A stretch of 64,000 bases of DNA from Haloarcula hispanica ATCC 33960 (lineage in GTDB: Archaea > Halobacteriota > Halobacteria > Halobacteriales > Haloarculaceae), in the NCBI RefSeq assembly GCF_000223905.1, contig NC_015943.1:62001-126000 (forward strand), read 5' to 3'. Of this stretch, positions 8,028 through 17,017 are shown piece by piece; position 1 is the first letter of the stretch; every line of letters starts with the position of its first letter. The notes under the pieces are model-generated. The model saw nothing but the letters and a program-made list of their open reading frames with translations, did no database searches and had not been told where the DNA came from. Position numbers and translations under genes: made by a program.

Positions 8028-8163
8028 TGTATTCTACGGTGTCATAGAACGGTTCACTGGGTCGTTTGTTTCAACGCTCTTGAGCGAGAACTACTTGCTC
8101 AGCAAGTGTACAAATAGAGCGACTACTCCCAATTAGCCACGAGTAAACCGATTGTTGTGAGCG

Positions 8164-8595
8164 CTAATACACCCCCCGGAGTAGTTCGTCGACGTCGTCG
8201 GCGTCAGTGATCGCGGCTTGCACACGATCGATGAAGGCCCGGATCGGCGCATGGAACTCAGACTGCGGAATGGCGAGGATTGGGTCGTCTTTCTAGAGTC
8301 GATCTGGGTTGATCGTGATGTGGTTTCGTTGTGGCGTCTCTCGAATTTGTATGGCACCAATACTGTCGAGGAGGGCGACAGCCCGCCACACCGTCGAGCG
8401 GGTGACACCCGTGGCGTCAACGAATTCGGGGATCGTAATCTCCGTGTCGTGGGCGTCGGCGAGCAGTCGGGGGATGTCGTCTGCGGCACCGATACGAAAG
8501 ACATCGGTATCCGGGTCAGGATACGTATCGATGCAGACCGTTATATCCCGTTTCGCTATTTCAGACACTATCTGATTTTGTGCAACAGCATATAA
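8164..8595 (-). pseudogene. Broken HTH regulator of the HTH-nucleotidyltransferase type
   Basis: The protein reads as a winged helix (ITIPEFVDATGVTRSTVWRA ... IGAIQIRETPQRNHITINPDRL), then an in-frame TAG at 8293, and continues in the same frame as KDDPILAIPQSEFHAPIRAF to DADDVDELLRGVY. That last segment is the conserved linker that in related haloarchaeal proteins leads into a nucleotidyltransferase domain, which is absent here. The N-terminus is replaced by an 86-bp MITE. So the gene has an amber stop, a 5' insertion and a missing 3' domain. Confidence 0.7.
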
Positions 8596-8681
8596 ATATA
8601 GTAACAATTGAAACGATTTACAGACTGATCGCACTGCCATCGTGCGATCAGGTGTGCATTGATTTTCAATGGCTACTATAG
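8596..8681. mobile_element. 86-bp MITE, copy 1
   Basis: Nearly identical to 44053-44138. Termini TATAGTAACAATTGAAA and TTTTCAATGGCTACTATAG are inverted (about 18 bp, 2-3 mismatches). The centre folds as CTGATCGCAC / GTGCGATCAG. It is too short to encode a transposase and would be mobilised in trans. It interrupts the HTH pseudogene on its left. Confidence 0.85.
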
Positions 8682-8938
8682 GTGGCGTCGTCAAGTAGTA
8701 GGGCAGTATCCTATGCCAGTAATTCACGGCCGCTATCGGTTCCAGGTTCGCTGGCTCGACGTTGATTTGGCGACGATGCGTGCTATTGTTTGGCCTGTTT
8801 AGGGTGCATCGGATCCAGAAGGGAGGCCCCACCTGTGAACAACTCGACGAGAGCTGTGCCGGTGGGACAATCGATCTCGAGTGGGTATGCGAGGTAGACG
8901 ATCCGTTTGGTTGCTGTTCCGTTATTTACGTCCCCAGA

Positions 8939-9795
8939 TCATTCAACGATAATTGCACCCCGATGTCCTATAGAATGATGTGGTTCGCATGAATACCGGT
9001 AAATGCCAGCCTTGGTAAAGGTCTCTTCGAAGTGAACCCCAGACTTGGCGTATATGGACTCTTCACCAATCTCACTATCATCGAAGACTATGTTATGCGC
9101 ACCTCCCTTCCCGATCCAGTTCCATCGAATTGTTGTCCCAGTTGAAACCTTTATTGCGTGCGGATCAAACGCGAAGTTTCCACCATTACCTTCTGCCCCT
9201 GACACGATTTCGACGAAGTCCGTCCCCGTTTCGTCAGTGATTGAGCCATCATATTCATCTGTTGCAGCAAGCCACTTATCCACAGTGGGGTACCCACTCG
9301 ATGGTGCGGAAGCCACCACAACGACCCCCTTCATTCCCACCTCTTCATGTGGCTCGCTAACGTATTTGTACGTCCCTTCAGTTTTGTATACTCAAAAGTA
9401 TTGCCTGCTTCTGCAATTGGCTGTCCGCTGTCAAACGTACCGTCTATTGCTACAACATTGTGCTCCGTCTTGTCTCCAATCCAGTCCAAGGTTACGGTTG
9501 TGCCTGGTGTAACCTTGATCGCAGGCGGTGCAAATGACTTTGTACCCGTTATCCCGAGATATACTGTTGGCGGGTCATTATACCGGAGATCGCGAATTGT
9601 CTGGCCTTGTGGGTCGTTCGCACTTAAGAGCCATTCATCTAACGGATCCATTGTACTTGCCGACTCTGTATCCTCGGTCTCATGAGGTGTTGAGGGATCA
9701 CTGGAGCTTTCTGCCCGAACACGGCTGAAACCGACTAGTGAGCCGAGTCCGACAACGCTTGCACCAAGGAATGTACGCCGATTACTGGAGGGCAT
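8939..9795 (-). pseudogene. Two-domain halocyanin-like blue copper protein, frameshifted
   Basis: Begins MPSSNRRTFLGASVVG, a Tat signal peptide, then domain 1 (FAPPAIKVTPGTTVTLDWIG, THNVV-like EHNVVA). Near 9380 the frame shifts; one frame ends after KRWE and the other continues YKYVSEPHEEVGMKG into domain 2 (WIGKGGAHNIVF ... YRYSCEPHHSIGHRG). Halocyanins bind one Cu by His, Cys, His and Met. Domain 1 has Ser for the Cys ligand (SEPH), and domain 2 has His where Met is usual (GHRG). Membrane-associated electron carrier in origin; probably inactive now unless the shift is a sequencing error. Confidence 0.75.
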
Positions 9796-10516
9796 TGCAT
9801 GCGGATAGTGACAGAGTAACATAAAAAAAGCTGGAGGATGGTTTCCAAACAATAGAAATAGCTTTGTTGAAAATACCAATTCTCGTATGGCTGATGAGAC
9901 ACATTTGAGGCTAATAATAGGTGGGTGCCTATGTGAGGGACGTCCAATAGGTAAAAAGTGTCAGATCAGCAGATGCTGATATCGCAAGATAGACGTGAAC
10001 GACATCGTCGGCCTGCGGTGCGACGTGTTGAGCCATAACGACGATCTACAGCGATACTGCAATGGTCAGGACAAGTGTCCCTACTTGATTTGGAGCAGTC
10101 TCCGGTCCCACTGAGCAATTCTGATAGCATCTGGGATTGTCTCTGAACTTGGCAGCCTGATGACGTTGAGATGACTTGGAAAATGGTGGGCACACAAGCA
10201 ACTCGTGACGAATTACAGAGCGTGGGATTCCTGATTATAAACGAGTGGCAGGCACCGAATAATAACAAGCAGTGCCCAAAACCGCCGTTCTTTGTAGCAT
10301 AACTCAATAACTAAGCCCAAGATACTATCATCTCAATTGTTATTCGGAGGAAGGCAAACTGGCTAATAAGTATAACCTCGTCTGCTCTGGTCCGCTAGAA
10401 ATACGGTACTGTGGATTCGGCATATAGTTCGTGTGGATAGGATCCTTTCCGCTATAGAAAATGACAAATTTTCATATGACCAGTAGCTTCAGTTATTGAG
10501 CCAACAACAATAGTGC
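9796..10516. other. Intergenic, nothing identified
   Basis: No frame with haloarchaeal codon character, no H element and no repeat was found. AT-rich stretches near 9810-9960 and 10300-10500 flank a mixed segment that could be gene debris, but no homology could be recognised. Confidence 0.5.
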
Positions 10517-10966
10517 ATGCACATCGACGGTATCCATCACCTTGTTTTGCTGGTTGACGACGTTCAGAAAGGTGAATCGTACTACCGGGAACTGTTTGAT
10601 CTCGAAGTGCATTTCCGCGAGGGCACCCTTGATGGAGAACTTGGAACTGTCCCCGAAGAGGTCTCATGGGAAGAGGCCCTCGACGAAGGAGTGACACCGT
10701 ATATGTCGTTCCTTGGACGAGACGGGTTCCATGTGGCGGTCGCTAATGCAAAGGGACAACAGGACACTGGCCGGCTCGACCACATCGCACTCGCCGTTGA
10801 TGATGACGCATTCGAGGCAATTACTGAACATGCCGACTCCCTTGGGTGTGACGTCAAAGAGAACGCCTCCCATCACCGCGTTTTTCTAGATAGGTACAAC
10901 GTCAAGTGGGAACTGAACGAGAAACCCCGTCCGCCCGGCCCGGCATTTACAGAATTAGATGTTTGA
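10517..10966 (+). CDS. VOC-superfamily (glyoxalase/dioxygenase-like) protein
   Basis: 149 residues in two beta-alpha-beta-beta-beta modules: HIDGIHHLVLLVDDVQKGES-YYRELFDLEV at the N-terminus and LDHIALAVDDDAFEAITEHA-DSLG from about residue 95. Potential metal ligands include His near residues 7-8, His near 76 (FHVAV) and Glu near 136 (KWELNE). Family members include glyoxalase I, extradiol dioxygenases and bleomycin-binding proteins; which reaction applies here cannot be told. It is a single gene without an H element. Confidence 0.8.
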   Translation: MHIDGIHHLVLLVDDVQKGESYYRELFDLEVHFREGTLDGELGTVPEEVSWEEALDEGVTPYMSFLGRDGFHVAVANAKGQQDTGRLDHIALAVDDDAFEAITEHADSLGCDVKENASHHRVFLDRYNVKWELNEKPRPPGPAFTELDV

Positions 10967-10984
10967 CCGATAGATACAGGGATC

Positions 10985-11239
10985 TCACGTTGTACTGCGA
11001 TCGAATATTCTGTTCAAAATTGGAGTGATTACTACAAACCCGATGAAGATCACGACGACGTAAAAAATAAAATTGGTACCTATTGCGAGTGGACCAGCAA
11101 TATCGCTCGTATAGGTATTGTAAAGCGTGAATATAATCGCAGCAACTACGGCGTCTGGGAGATAATTGGATACCAACTCTCGTAATTTCATACTGGATCT
11201 TGTCACACTATTTTCAAAATCATATCGGTTAGGAAGCAA
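10985..11239 (-). CDS. Small membrane protein, unknown
   Basis: 84 residues. A hydrophilic N-terminus is followed by two membrane helices (about residues 30-47 and 55-75) and a short charged tail. An internal Met 17 (MKLRELV) could be the true start. It converges with the VOC gene. No family recognised. Confidence 0.5.
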   Translation of the reverse strand: MLPNRYDFENSVTRSSMKLRELVSNYLPDAVVAAIIFTLYNTYTSDIAGPLAIGTNFIFYVVVIFIGFVVITPILNRIFDRSTT

Positions 11240-11447
11240 TTTTCAGAGGTTGAGTTGATGAGTAGACACACGAATTAACGCTCAACTCTCAATCAAAGGT
11301 ACGAAACAAACATCGGCAGCTTTCTGCATTGGAGAAATCGCCTCATACGAGGATTCACACAGTCGAACTGAATCGAATCTATAGTCCTTGATCGGAGCGA
11401 CACACTCGAGATCCCTCTCAAAGGCGGATCGAGAGCGCAAGCTGGTG

Positions 11448-11675
11448 CTGTCGTACGATGCGGACGAGCGTGAACGAACAGGCGCACCACTAACTGCGGC
11501 CCGCCACGATAGAGGCCTCTCGACGGAGGTCGGACGCAGAACCGATACACACGGGAACGGACTTTCAGGGCAGAAACGCCGGTAGCTCGCCCGAATGCGC
11601 CATGAGCTGACTCGGGGCCGCTGGCGATCCAAAGCAGAACGGAATCTCGCATACGGGTTGGGCGAGGTGCGCCGG
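11448..11675 (+). pseudogene. Fragment of a TFIIB (TFB) gene
   Basis: Reads SYDADERERTGAPLTAARHD-RGLSTEVG, then an in-frame TAG at 11583, then LARMRHELTRGRWRSKAERN-LAYGLGEVRR in the same frame. This matches the B-finger/linker region of transcription initiation factor B; the intact copies at 36940 and 51463 have TYDKEEQQRTGAPRT, RHDRGLSTNIG and RNLAHGLGE. The N-terminal zinc ribbon and both cyclin-fold repeats are gone. A dead TFB paralogue. Confidence 0.8.
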
Positions 11676-11791
11676 CCGGCTCCCAATGGCCTCATAGTAG
11701 ATTGCCATCCTCTCCGTCGGAATCGCTCTTCTGCTACTGAGTAGTGTGGCCGCACACTAGGTATTTCACAGCCGATCACATACACTGTGGT

Positions 11792-12043
11792 ATGAGCAGC
11801 GACAGAGTCGACGCCGAAAGTAAGGTGTCTGGAAACCAGGCAAATATTCCCGCCCGGATTCGGCGCGAGCTCGATATCGACGATGGTGATCAACTCCGTT
11901 GGCATCTCGAAGACGACGGCAGCATACGGGTCCAAGTTGTCCAACAGCAAACGGGCACGTTCGCCGACTTCGACGGCTACGCTGGTGAGAAGTCGACCAA
12001 CGTAACGAGCGATCACGACGCCTGGGGCGTCAACGTCGAGTAA
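11792..12043 (+). CDS. vapB: AbrB/MazE-type VapB antitoxin
   Basis: 83 residues: DAESKVSGNQANIPARIRRE-LDIDDGDQLRW is a SpoVT/AbrB swapped-hairpin DNA-binding domain, followed by an acidic C-terminal tail that would bind the toxin. The start is ATG 1 codon before SSDRVDAES; longer upstream frames lack character. Its stop abuts the ATG of the PIN toxin (TAAATG). A different antitoxin class from the one at 276. Confidence 0.85.
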   Translation: MSSDRVDAESKVSGNQANIPARIRRELDIDDGDQLRWHLEDDGSIRVQVVQQQTGTFADFDGYAGEKSTNVTSDHDAWGVNVE

Positions 12044-12478
12044 ATGCCTCGTGCACTCATTGATACGACAGTCCTCTTTGCAGTCGCATACCGACGGGAT
12101 GGATCCCACGATGCCGCGCTTCCCGTGCTCCAGGGAATCGACAATGGAACGCTCCCGGAGGCAGTCATCCTCGACTACGTTCTCGCAGAAACACTCAACG
12201 GCCTCACGACCCACGCCGGCCACGACGCAGCCGTCGATCTCCTTGATCGTATCGAAGAAAACGCCCGCTTCCACATCGACTCCCTCACCACCGACGCCCT
12301 CTCGACAGGGAAGGCCCTTTTTCGCCAACACGAACCGCTCTCCTTCGTCGATGCCTGCATTATCGCGTATATGCAAACCGAGGGACTCGGTTACCTGTAT
12401 GCGTTTGATGACGATTTTGACGCTGTCGATGAAGTCTATCGGCTCGATACCGCAACGAATCCCTACGATCCGGACTGA
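12044..12478 (+). CDS. vapC: VapC-family PIN-domain toxin
   Basis: 144 residues with the full set of PIN acidic residues: ALIDTTVLFAVA (Asp 6), VLAETLNGL (Glu near 48), FVDACIIAYM (Asp near 103) and FDDDFD (Asp near 122-125). Starts directly after the VapB stop. Predicted RNase; the target is not inferable. Complete and apparently intact. Confidence 0.88.
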   Translation: MPRALIDTTVLFAVAYRRDGSHDAALPVLQGIDNGTLPEAVILDYVLAETLNGLTTHAGHDAAVDLLDRIEENARFHIDSLTTDALSTGKALFRQHEPLSFVDACIIAYMQTEGLGYLYAFDDDFDAVDEVYRLDTATNPYDPD

Positions 12479-12514
12479 CACTGGTAGACGCCAGGGCCGC
12501 CGACGAAGTTCGGT

Positions 12515-12655
12515 CTCAGGATAGTTGTACCTCATAGTCAACCGCCAGCTCCCGGCACTCGTCCCACTTCGGAAGACGCTCTTTATCGACTTTGTCGTGT
12601 GTCCCAAGGTAGCGGCGCAAGGCGTCGGTTTCGTCTTTGAGGCCATACTTCGCCG
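12515..12655 (-). pseudogene. Short gene remnant of unknown family
   Basis: On the minus strand a 46-codon open stretch has good protein character (KYGLKDETDALRRYLG ... KWDECRELAVDYEVQLS) but is preceded in frame by a TAG and lacks any start. It looks like the 3' end of a lost gene. The parent family was not recognised. Confidence 0.35.
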
Positions 12656-12800
12656 CCTATTTTCATCGTCAACGTCGGCGTGGCGGAGCAGAAGCTATCT
12701 AGCCAAATTAGCGACGGTTCAGTGAAACTATACGGTCTTTCCGCAGCCTTGCATAAGAGCGATCGGCGGCTGAGACCGGCATCGCAGGCGGAACACCTCG

Positions 12801-12830
12801 ATTTTGTGTGGCCGCAGGCAGGTGGCGGCC
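12801..12830 (+). promoter_or_regulatory. H element 5 (GGCCGC/GCGGCC stem)
   Basis: ATTTTGTGT then GGCCGC / aggcaggtg / GCGGCC. A second hairpin GGGCCGCC and GGGAGGTAAT follow before ATG 12861. Long-leader type, sister of H element 4. Confidence 0.85.
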
Positions 12831-12860
12831 AGACCGGGCCGCCGGGAGGTAATTTCTCAA

Positions 12861-13013
12861 ATGGGAGACGTTCAGTGTCCGCGATGTGAGGAAGTCTTCA
12901 ACACTCGGTACAACCCTGTGAGGTTTCGCGCCGGGTCCTTCTACGACCCAGAGCGCGATGAAGAGTACGAGCAGGTCTGTGAGGACTGCCATCGAGAACT
13001 GACAGACAAATAA
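12861..13013 (+). CDS. Small zinc-ribbon protein
   Basis: 50 residues with two CxxC knuckles: DVQCPRCEEVFN at the N-terminus and YEQVCEDCHRELTDK at the C-terminus, spaced to bind a single zinc. The start ATG lies 30 nt behind H element 5 and shortly after GGGAGGTAA, a possible ribosome-binding site (GGAGGT). A decayed paralogue lies at 7642. Probably a nucleic-acid- or protein-binding zinc ribbon. Confidence 0.8.
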   Translation: MGDVQCPRCEEVFNTRYNPVRFRAGSFYDPERDEEYEQVCEDCHRELTDK

Positions 13014-13022
13014 GTCAGTCGT

Positions 13023-13388
13023 CTACTCCCCAATTTTTTCTGGTACTGGATCGGGGATCGTTCCGAGTTCCATCTTCAGGAGGCGCTCTGCTTCATCAGT
13101 GTGGGTATCCTCTTCGATCAGGAAGGCTTCGACGGTTTCCCGATCACTGTGATACTGGATTGCTGTCTCGTATCCATACCGGGTGTTTACGCCTGGTGCT
13201 GAGCCGTGCTTGACACGCACCAGAAACTCGCGATCCTCCCATGTTTTGATTTTCACTGACCGCGGTGCATCGAGTTCTCGGCGGGCGATGTCGATCACTT
13301 CGTCGACGACCGGCCCGATCGTTTCCATGCTCGGAATCTGACGCTGGTCGGATGGCTGTTGCTCTGGAGAAAGGTGTGGCTGTGACAT
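13023..13388 (-). CDS. Hypothetical acidic protein
   Basis: 121 residues, acidic, with a central beta-rich section (RSVKIKTWEDREFLVRVKHG ... YGYETAIQYHSDRETVEAFL). No recognised family. Converges with the zinc-ribbon gene, stop codons 9 nt apart. Codon usage fits a genuine haloarchaeal gene. Confidence 0.65.
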   Translation of the reverse strand: MSQPHLSPEQQPSDQRQIPSMETIGPVVDEVIDIARRELDAPRSVKIKTWEDREFLVRVKHGSAPGVNTRYGYETAIQYHSDRETVEAFLIEEDTHTDEAERLLKMELGTIPDPVPEKIGE

Positions 13389-14483
13389 GAGAACGGTGCG
13401 ATTCAGACTTGCCCGTCATCGCTCAAAAAGCTCCGGGTTGGGCTGGCTCCCCCAGCTGGCACACGTCGAGATACCGATTCCACGGAGTGTCGGATGTATC
13501 GCAGGCGTGGGTCTGCCGGCCCGGGCACAACTGGGCTGGATGGCTGGTGGACCGTCCCAGCGCGCGACGCCACTGACAGACTCGCGATGCTCGTCTGTCG
13601 TGTCCTCGTTCACTCTCGCTCACTCGGACGACGGGGCGCTGCGCTCGGCGCGGTCGCGCGCCTCACGCCGGTCCACTCGTGCCTGCAGTGGCGGGCGCGA
13701 TCCCCGCCGGGAATCGGACAGTTCCCAGCTGAGTGGCACACTAATTTGCGACTACACTATGATGCGAAAACAAGGCACATTGTACCTATTGGGTTTCAGA
13801 CACAAAGCTCCGGACATGATGGTGTGCTCGCCGACCGGTGAGCGACAAGGTGTGCGCCACGAGGGGCCGAAGCGAGCGAGGGTCGAGCGTGGGTCTGCCA
13901 GCACTGGCTCAGTTCGAGTGTGGTCGTGATCGGCGTGGCCCGGGACGTCGGTGGCCGGCGACATGCGTGGCACAGTGGACTCGCATGACACTCGGTGGGG
14001 CTGGCCCGCCATGTGCAGTCCCGGTCGGACTCTGGGGAGTGAGGTGAGACATATCTGTTCTCCAATAGGTGAGAGTGCAGGTGGCCTGAGCGGATTCGTA
14101 CCCCTGTTTGTGTCGGGTCTATCGACCCGCTCTCCCACTGTTAGATTGCCTATGCATTTCTCGCAAAAATCGCTCTCAGAACGCCCCGCAAAGCACGGCA
14201 AGTTAAAGGACCAATTATTCGGTGAATCACACCCGCCACGTATTGCGATTTTGTACGAATCAGTCACTTAGCTAATAGATTCACATAGGAGCAAAACCGA
14301 TTCCGTCTGGCGATTTCACCCAGAATCAGTTAGCTGGGGAGACTTTATCGGATATCTGATAATAGCTCTATTGAGGGGCTACAGCCAAAGGACTCTATCA
14401 GTCAACAACCAAAGGGAGATCAAGAGATTATCTGCAAAAGTATAGATTTTCTTAGATGCTATCGTTACTCTGTAGAGAGGCAG
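13389..14483. other. Long non-coding stretch with repeat R200 copy 2
   Basis: No frame has protein character. GC-rich from 13400 to 14050, with repeat R200 at 13508-13713, then progressively AT-rich. It separates the zinc-protein block from the conjugation remnant. Confidence 0.5.
13508..13713 (+). repeat. Direct repeat R200, copy 2
   Basis: Diverged copy of 5894-6093 in the same orientation; differences are spread evenly with several small indels, which argues for an old repeat and not a recent duplication. Confidence 0.7.
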
Positions 14484-15962
14484 TCACATGAACCCAGCCG
14501 GGTCGTGCCCCTTCTCTTCTGACTCTGTTTTGTCTTGCTCATCAGTCTCAGTAGCGTCTGATTCTGAGGCCGATTCAGCATCTCCTTTCTCAGCGGCTTC
14601 CGTCTCATCAGTGGTGGGGTTCGGTGACTCGTCAGAGGAGAAGTCACCGCTGTTGTCGTCGGACTGCTGGTCGTGATCGCCACCGACGCACTCACATTCT
14701 TCATCTGATAGGTTCGGATGGTCTGCGTCCGGAGACGTGACGGCGGTGTTTGCTGTTGTCTGGTCGAGTGGGTCGGTCGACTCGTCGTCGCCCAACCCGT
14801 CTGTCGCGTCGACAGTCGGTTCGACTTCGGAGTCACGATCCGGGCCACTCTCTCTGGACTCACCGTCGTCGTCCTCACCAAGTGACCCATAGAGCACATC
14901 GTCGAGTCGGGCCCGAGTGAACGAGAACCAGCTGTCACTCTCTATGTCGGTGTCATCCTCAGAGGGTTCCAGTTCTGAACTGCCCGGCGACTCCGCACCC
15001 TGCGCCGGGAGGCTATCGCGAACGTCGTCTAGTTCGTAGGACTGTCCATGAACCCACATCGTCCGAGAGACGGCAACGCACTCACCGGGCTGGAAGTCTC
15101 GGAGCAGACCGGATGTGACCGGTGTTTTGTCCTTCTCTTTGTACGTGTCCCGAGCCTGCGTCCGGGGGTTCTCGCCGCGTCCCTGGTGGCTCATCGACAC
15201 CATCTCGGACCGGTCATACTGTCGACTCTCGCCAAGTTCGTCAAGGATGAAGTCCGTCGACTCAGTGTCACCCGGACCGAAGTAAACGCCCTGCGGGCAG
15301 TTGCCGACAATGCCAGAGATTGTACTGTACGTGTCTTTGAGCTGGCCGATTGTCTGTACACCGACTAGTGCCCGGGCCTTGTGTTTCCGACCTCGGGCCG
15401 TGAGGTTCGTTACCTGAGTGAGCGCCGGCAGCGCGTCAATCTCGTCGAGGATATGGACCGTCGGGTTCGAGGCGTTCATCGCGTAGCGGATTGACCAGTC
15501 TACGAGCAGCTGGTACATCGGCCCGAGCGTTTCCAGTTCCGTCGGGTTCGAGTCAATGATGAGGACCCGGCCTTCCGGGTTCTCGATGTACTCTTGCAGG
15601 GAGAACTCCCCGTAGTCTCCGAAGTCACCAGTGAAGACGGGATCGACGTTCTCCTTGATCGTCTGGTAAACGTTCTGTGCGCCTTTCTTGTCAGGGTCGA
15701 TATGACCCGAATCCAGTCGGTCGAACTCATCGAGTGCCTTTTTCAGCGCGATATGGCCCTCGTTGAGGAGTGAGACGATATCGGCATGACAGAGCGCATG
15801 GCGGCGACTGTTCTTTTTCGCGTTGAGATGGAGATACATCAGCATCTCCGCGAAGGTCTGTTTGGCGGGCCGATGGAATGGGTCGTGGCCGTCGGCTTCG
15901 CCGAAGATCGCGCCGGCGACCTCACGGAAGTCCGACTCTGAATCGGCGTCCCCTCCCCGGGG
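14484..15962 (-). pseudogene. Truncated conjugative coupling ATPase (VirD4/TraD-like), N-terminus lost
   Basis: The open frame runs from the 19-bp end of the 367-bp element to the stop at 14484 (about 490 codons, first internal Met at 15845). It holds the C-terminal half of a type IV coupling/HerA-type ATPase: RVLIIDSNPTELETLGPMYQ, Walker B-like VHILDEIDALPAL, arginine-rich NLTARGRKHKARALVGVQTI and a GECVAVSR segment, then a long Asp/Glu/Ser/Thr tail of about 170 residues. The Walker A half is absent on the far side of the element. Such proteins bring DNA to a type IV secretion channel; this one should be inactive. Confidence 0.75.
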
Positions 15963-16329
15963 CCCGGGTGTTTCCGCGTAATTCTATAGATGGTGTGAGG
16001 TGCAGAAGAGCATAATGAGTCTCGACAAGAGAGAATTATTGGCGATACTGCGATTAAGAATGCCCTCTAACGCGGATTTTCCTATCGGCATAAACTGAAT
16101 CAGTTCCTGTTTCTCACATCTATTATATCTCTTTCTTTCTAGCTAGTTATTGCCTAAAGTAGAAGAAAGAGAGAAACGGTCTGCTATCCGTTTCAAACCT
16201 CTGTATCAGCTTTCTGCTCTCTCTAGAATTAAATATCTCTTCTAATATTTTCCTGTATTTATATGTGTATCTTGGTTATTCTCATTTAGCCTGTCTTGCC
16301 TATCTAGGGTTTACGCGGAAACACCCGGG
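15963..16329. mobile_element. 367-bp AT-rich element with perfect 19-bp terminal inverted repeats
   Basis: CCCGGGTGTTTCCGCGTAA (15963-15981) is the exact complement of TTACGCGGAAACACCCGGG (16311-16329). The interior is AT-rich (clearly unlike the flanks) and has no coding frame. If the CCCGGG ends are target duplications, the true termini would be TGTTTCCGCGTAA. Size and structure fit a MITE. It lies at the break point of the coupling ATPase gene. Confidence 0.8.
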
Positions 16330-16352
16330 GGCGGGGGTCCCAAATCATAAGG

Positions 16353-16694
16353 ATGGATTTGCCTGCCATTCGGTGGCGAGGGCAGCAGTTCGCAGGCTCT
16401 ACCCCCAGCGCTGACGTGGACATCGACGACTACGGACCGGAGTTTGCCGACAAGATGGCTGTCATCGCCGAAGTTCTCTATGATCTGGGGCATCGGAAGA
16501 TCGACTACGGCGATGAATTGACGCTGGCTGTGACTGGACGTGCTGATCGACTTGAGGAGTGGCTGGCGTTGCATCCAGATGTCAGGCAGGTGCTGTCGCT
16601 GGTCGCTCACCTGCGGGGGACGACGCTGGAACGGCAGACCGACGGGGCCGAACAGTGCGTTACCACCCCCCAAATCGGTCATGCTGGGGCTTGA
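16353..16694 (+). CDS. Hypothetical protein
   Basis: 113 residues beginning MDLPAIRWRGQQFAG; acidic and helical through the middle (PEFADKMAVIAEVLYDLGHR). No domain recognised. Starts 24 nt after the 367-bp element, with no visible promoter element of its own, so it may be a fragment of a gene cut by that insertion. Confidence 0.45.
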   Translation: MDLPAIRWRGQQFAGSTPSADVDIDDYGPEFADKMAVIAEVLYDLGHRKIDYGDELTLAVTGRADRLEEWLALHPDVRQVLSLVAHLRGTTLERQTDGAEQCVTTPQIGHAGA

Positions 16695-16903
16695 CCCCGA
16701 TCCGACGACGACTCAGCTTCGCTCGTCAGCTCTGCAAATTAGACATGAATCCGGCATTCTGGCTGTTTCTCTGGGTTTCTGTTCTATCTGCTCAGGCAGC
16801 TCCGATTACAGGGATAATCAGGAACATCTCTCACGTCTGTATGGCGCACATGCAGGGTGATGCAAGAGTTTATACAATCACACAGCTAATATTGAAGTGA
16901 ACT

Positions 16904-17008
16904 ATGAGTCTTGATGAAGCGGTGGACGAGGCGCTTGCGACATATGGGATGTCGCGTAGCGAAGAGGCCGAAGAAACTGGCCGATTAGTCGCTACTCTCC
17001 AAGACTAA
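16904..17008 (+). CDS. Very small acidic protein (34 aa)
   Basis: Reads MSLDEAVDEALATYGM..., an amphipathic acidic helix, ending 9 nt before the convergent stop of the Fic-like gene. A TATA-like TTTATACAA lies at 16869-16877, 27-35 nt upstream of the ATG, consistent with a leaderless transcript. The promoter fit supports it as a real gene. A role as partner of the neighbouring Fic/Doc-like protein is only a guess. Confidence 0.45.
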   Translation: MSLDEAVDEALATYGMSRSEEAEETGRLVATLQD

Positions 17009-17017
17009 CGCAGTCCG

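Noticed and set aside
9966-10307. 113-codon frame on the minus strand
   Set aside because: Cys/Ser/Arg-rich without domain signature or promoter; judged a chance frame.
11282-12646. 454-codon open frame on the minus strand
   Set aside because: It is antisense to the well-formed vapBC pair (11792-12478) and a TFB relic; its translation is Ser/Arg/Val-rich without acidic bias.
16311-16682. Minus-strand frame across the right end of the 367-bp element
   Set aside because: It does not continue the coupling ATPase and lies antisense to a more plausible plus-strand frame.
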